Shown here one piece after another: positions 60,730-64,000 of a DNA stretch of 64,000 nucleotides. Within the stretch, counting starts at the first letter, position 1. Every line of letters begins with the position of its first letter. Where the stretch lies: NCBI RefSeq assembly GCF_000004195.4, contig NC_030680.2, positions 2,420,964 through 2,484,963 of the forward strand. The letters are read 5' to 3'. Position numbers and translations under genes: made by a program. The DNA is from Xenopus tropicalis (taxonomy: Eukaryota; Chordata; Amphibia; Anura; Pipidae). The notes below the pieces were generated by a model, which did not search any database, was not told where the DNA came from, and saw only the letters and a program-made list of their open reading frames with translations.

Positions 60730-61330
60730 CTAATGGGGGAGAAATTAAAGGCAATATTAAGATATATTCTATAAATGCATTCTCTATATACAAATGACAG
60801 GAAGCAGAACTCTCACTTCCCCCTGACACACCGGCACTAACATGGTGTATAACTATATAAGGGGACCATAAACTATGAGGTGGGAGCATTTGTTCCCCCC
60901 AGGGAGTCCCCCACCCAAACGGAACCTACTCCTGTTACTGTAAATGATGTTTGCTGGGTTTGTGAGCCCCCCCCGGGGCAGGTACCCTCGGCCTCCTCCT
61001 TAATTATTTGGTGTTTTGAATACGGGTAGAGAAGCCGTGGCCACCCAGCACCAATAAATGACCCTCAGAAAGAAAAGGGTTAATGGGAGAGTCTGGCGAG
61101 TATAATGCAGTCGAATAAATAGGCAACAGTTGCGTCTCCCGTCGGGGCTGTTGGATGCAGCACAATAAAGGCACAGATGTTACACATTGCATCAGTAACT
61201 TTAATTAAGCAAATGTCTCCATATGTCAGTGCCATAAGTTACGCAGAATGAAGGAGCAGATAATCGCATTTGTAACGTCTGTTCATGTGATAGAGCCAGC
61301 CAAGCAAAGGGTTAATGTACCTCAATAGCG
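60730..61330. other. Upstream of pik3c2a exon 1, nothing recognised
   Basis: Unique-looking sequence, probably the intron that follows an untranslated first exon. I see no convincing donor or promoter. Confidence 0.45.
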
Positions 61331-61955
61331 TCTCACAACCAGCTGATCTCTGAATGTGTTAATGGTTTTATCATTATCTCCCAGTAGAACCAGCCTTACT
61401 AAGGGTCAATGGCTGTATCTCCCTGTGGGACCAGTCAAACCAAGGGTTAATAGCTGTATCTCCCCATAGAACCAGCCTTACTAAGGGTTAATGACTATAT
61501 CTCCCAGTAGAGCCAGTCAGACCAAGGGTCAATGGCTGTATCTCCCTGTAGAACCAGCCTTACTAAGGGTTAATGGCTATATCTCCCTGTGTGACCAGTC
61601 AGACCAAGGGTTAATGGCTGTATCTCCCCGTAGAACCAGCCTTACTAAGGGTTAATGGCTATATCTCCCCGTAGAACCAGCCCTACTAAGGGTTAATGGC
61701 TGTATCTCCCTGTAGAACCAGCCCTACTAAGGGTTAATGGCTATATCTCCCCGTAGAACCAGCCCTACTAAGGGTTAATGGCTATATCTCCCCGTAGAAC
61801 CAGCCCTACTAAGGGTTAATGGCTATATCTCCCCGTAGAACCAGCCCTACTAAGGGTTAATGGCTATATCTCCCCGTAGAACCAGCCTTACTAAGGGTTA
61901 ATGGCTGTATCTCCCTGCGGGGCCTGTCAGACCAAGGGTTAATAGCTGTACCCCC
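61331..61955. repeat. 41-bp minisatellite
   Basis: About 15 units of roughly 41 bp (AACCAGCCCTACTAAGGGTT plus AATGGCTATATCTCCCCGTAG). The central six are nearly identical; outer units mix with a GACCAGTCAGACCAAGGGTT subtype. Confidence 0.95.
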
Positions 61956-62189
61956 TACTCCAGGCTGTTGCTGTGCGGAAGGCAAAGCTGCAGGTGAGGA
62001 GCGTCAGGCTACAGGCTGTTTCACCCAGTAAGACAGGTACCTGACAGCTAAGCCCCGCCTCCTCCCCACCTGTCCCTTTAGAAATACGCCATAACAGCGC
62101 AGGGGTTCAGGGGCTGTTCCCTTGCCCAACAGGGCTACTAGCCATTCTATAACTAATAGTTAACCCCTTTAATAGCATTTAGATTTTTT

Positions 62190-62600
62190 TAAATGTAATG
62201 CTAATTTTTACCAACTTTTTAATTAGTCTTTGCAATTTGTTTTTCATAGTTTTTGAATTATTTGCCTTCTGACTATTTCCACCTTTCAAATGGGGGTCAC
62301 TGACCCCGGCAGCCAAACTCTATTGCTCTGTGAGGCTCCAGTTTTATTACTTATTTTTCTATTCATGCCCCTCCCCTGTTCATTCAAACCACTCCCTGGT
62401 TGCTAAGGTAAGTCGGATCCTAGCAACCAAATAGCTGCTGAAACTCCAAGCTGAAGAGCTGCCGAAAAAAAAATTAAAAAATTTAAAAAAAAAACTACAA
62501 ATAATAAAAAAAGAAGACCAATTGCAAATTGGCTCAGAATATCACTCTCTACATCATACGAAGAGTTAACTCAAAGGGGAACAAACCCTTTACCAAATTA
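62190..62600. mobile_element. TTAA-type MITE copy
   Basis: Body motifs TTTTTGAATTATTTGCCTTC, GGGGGTCACTGACCCCGGCA and CCTAGCAACCAAATAGCTGC, ending in AAGAGTTAACTCAAAGGGGA. Same family as 45440-45895. Confidence 0.8.
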
Positions 62601-64000
62601 AAATGGACCCATGTTCTGCATCTGCTGATAGTATCCGTTAGAAGCAGGGGCCCCAGGGCAAATAAAATACTGTGGGGCAAGAAAAACAAGTGACGGCTAT
62701 CCACCCCATGGGGCAGGCCACATTTAGATCACTAGGTGCTGTTTGCACTACAATTCCCAGCAGTCCCAGGGGGCTGACAGTGACAGCAACACAAGCTCAT
62801 AGAGCAGCAATGTTGCATCCAATCAACACTCTGGGGGCCGTAACACAGCATGATGGGAGTTGTAGTTCAGAGACAGCCAGTCTGGGGGAGTCTATTCCTG
62901 AGCCCTATGCCTCCTCTTCCATGCAGGCAATGGAACCTTCCTACGGGGACCAATCACCATCCCACGGGGGGGGGGGGGAAGCACCGGCGCTCAGCGTTGG
63001 GGGCTGCTGAGTATTTTCCAACGGGAAATGGTTTAAATAACCACATAAAACGCACGCAATGAAATCGCTGCCAGACGCTACTAACTAGGCCTCAGTAGGA
63101 GAGCCATACTGGTATGGAATTAAAGGGCAACTATAACCTCACAATTACACAGGAACACCTGGGGGACCATTTATGACCAAAGCATCCATTGCTATGACAT
63201 CACTTCCCTTGGCTGCCAGGCCACGCCCCTAATTGGCTTCTTTGTTGCTGAATCTGCAGATACAAATGTCAATCCCATATGGAAAGTAACAAGTTAAAGG
63301 GCAAGTATCCTCCAGACACAGCGGCCATAATATAATCAGTAACATGAGCAATAACATCCCATGCAGTTTATTATTTATAGGAGTTTATACCGGTTTATTC
63401 AGTAAGGAGGGAACGCAGCAACAATGAAGATGACGGCCCATTTACATTTGCAGCACTGCTGCCTGGGGAGGCCTTATTCAGTTATGAGAGAGAGGGAAGA
63501 ACAAAAAATACACTGAACTTTTAATAAATATTTATAAACGTGATACGGGAAATAATGTTATTAAAAGGATACTGCCCCTGTGTAACATTAAAGGGACACT
63601 GCCCCCCCCCCCCCAGGAGGCAGGAAGGCACTCCCCCCAGCGGGGGCATGAATGGCAGCTGAATACCCCCCATTGCTGGAGATAGGGGTTTGGGAAAGGG
63701 GCAGCGTTACAATGGGCTTCTGTCTTTTTTTTTCAGTTTAATTAACCATGTAATTATGCAATTTGCACTTGCGGAGCAGGGCCCTCCCACTTCCCTCCTA
63801 ATCACTCACTAATTACAGAGGGAATCACACGGGGGGGGGGCTCCCAACAGTCTCACTGAAAAGGGGGAGTCACAAACCAACCAATTTATGTTATAATAAG
63901 GAATAAACTATAATACAGCAGTTATACTACCTTACATTGTCCCTCCGCCCCCCTACAGTAACATTGTCTCTCTGCCCCGCCCCCCTACTGTAACATTGTC
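62601..64000. other. Distal upstream region, no gene seen
   Basis: Contains C and G runs (about 62965-62980, 63600-63615, 63828-63840) and CCCCGCCCCCCTA(C/G)TGTAACATTGTC repeated at the window end. The open frames here have no recognisable domain. The pik3c2a transcription start was not found. Confidence 0.45.

Overview
This window looks like nuclear DNA of a clawed frog (Xenopus, probably X. tropicalis or a close relative). Three things point there: vertebrate genes with GT-AG introns, a 1,690-residue class II PI 3-kinase very close to mammalian PIK3C2A, and a dense load of TTAA-flanked and hAT-like MITEs of the kind that fill Xenopus genomes. All recognised protein-coding genes are on the minus strand. 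The species call is inference; the gene calls come from reading the translations.

Region 1 (about 1-16,400) is a three-unit tandem array with a period of about 6.5-6.7 kb. Each unit carries one intact, intronless open reading frame (197-1576, 6855-8222, 13350-14708) for an F-box plus WD40-repeat protein clearly related to FBXW7. Directly upstream of each gene is a 40/42-bp minisatellite of very different copy number, then a conserved promoter-like block, then a CCCCTCCCACACACAG-type array. Units 1 and 2 also share a 34-bp minisatellite and a 61-bp-arm hairpin. All three positions matching the phosphodegron-binding arginines of FBXW7 (human R465, R479, R505) are substituted in every copy, and the copies differ from one another mainly in loops of the propeller. 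This is the most interesting item: a retrogene-derived F-box/WD40 family that seems to have been retargeted. A decayed fragment of a fourth unit lies near 17.5-18.0 kb.

Region 2 (about 18,540-60,730) is pik3c2a, read from high to low coordinates. I could place 32 coding exons, all with GT-AG borders and consistent phase, giving 1,690 codons plus stop: N-terminal clathrin/adaptor-type region, Ras-binding domain, PI3K-type C2, helical domain, kinase domain, PX and C-terminal C2. All key catalytic motifs are present. The introns hold many tandem arrays (113, 77, 94, 112, 243, 31 and about 67 bp periods). Several are internal expansions of a segment of a MITE or of a LINE 3' end, and one shows higher-order structure.

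Region 3 (60,730-64,000) is upstream of the first coding exon. It holds a 41-bp minisatellite, a TTAA MITE and unremarkable sequence; the transcription start of pik3c2a is not identified and may lie outside the window. No tRNA, rRNA, CRISPR or viral gene was recognised.
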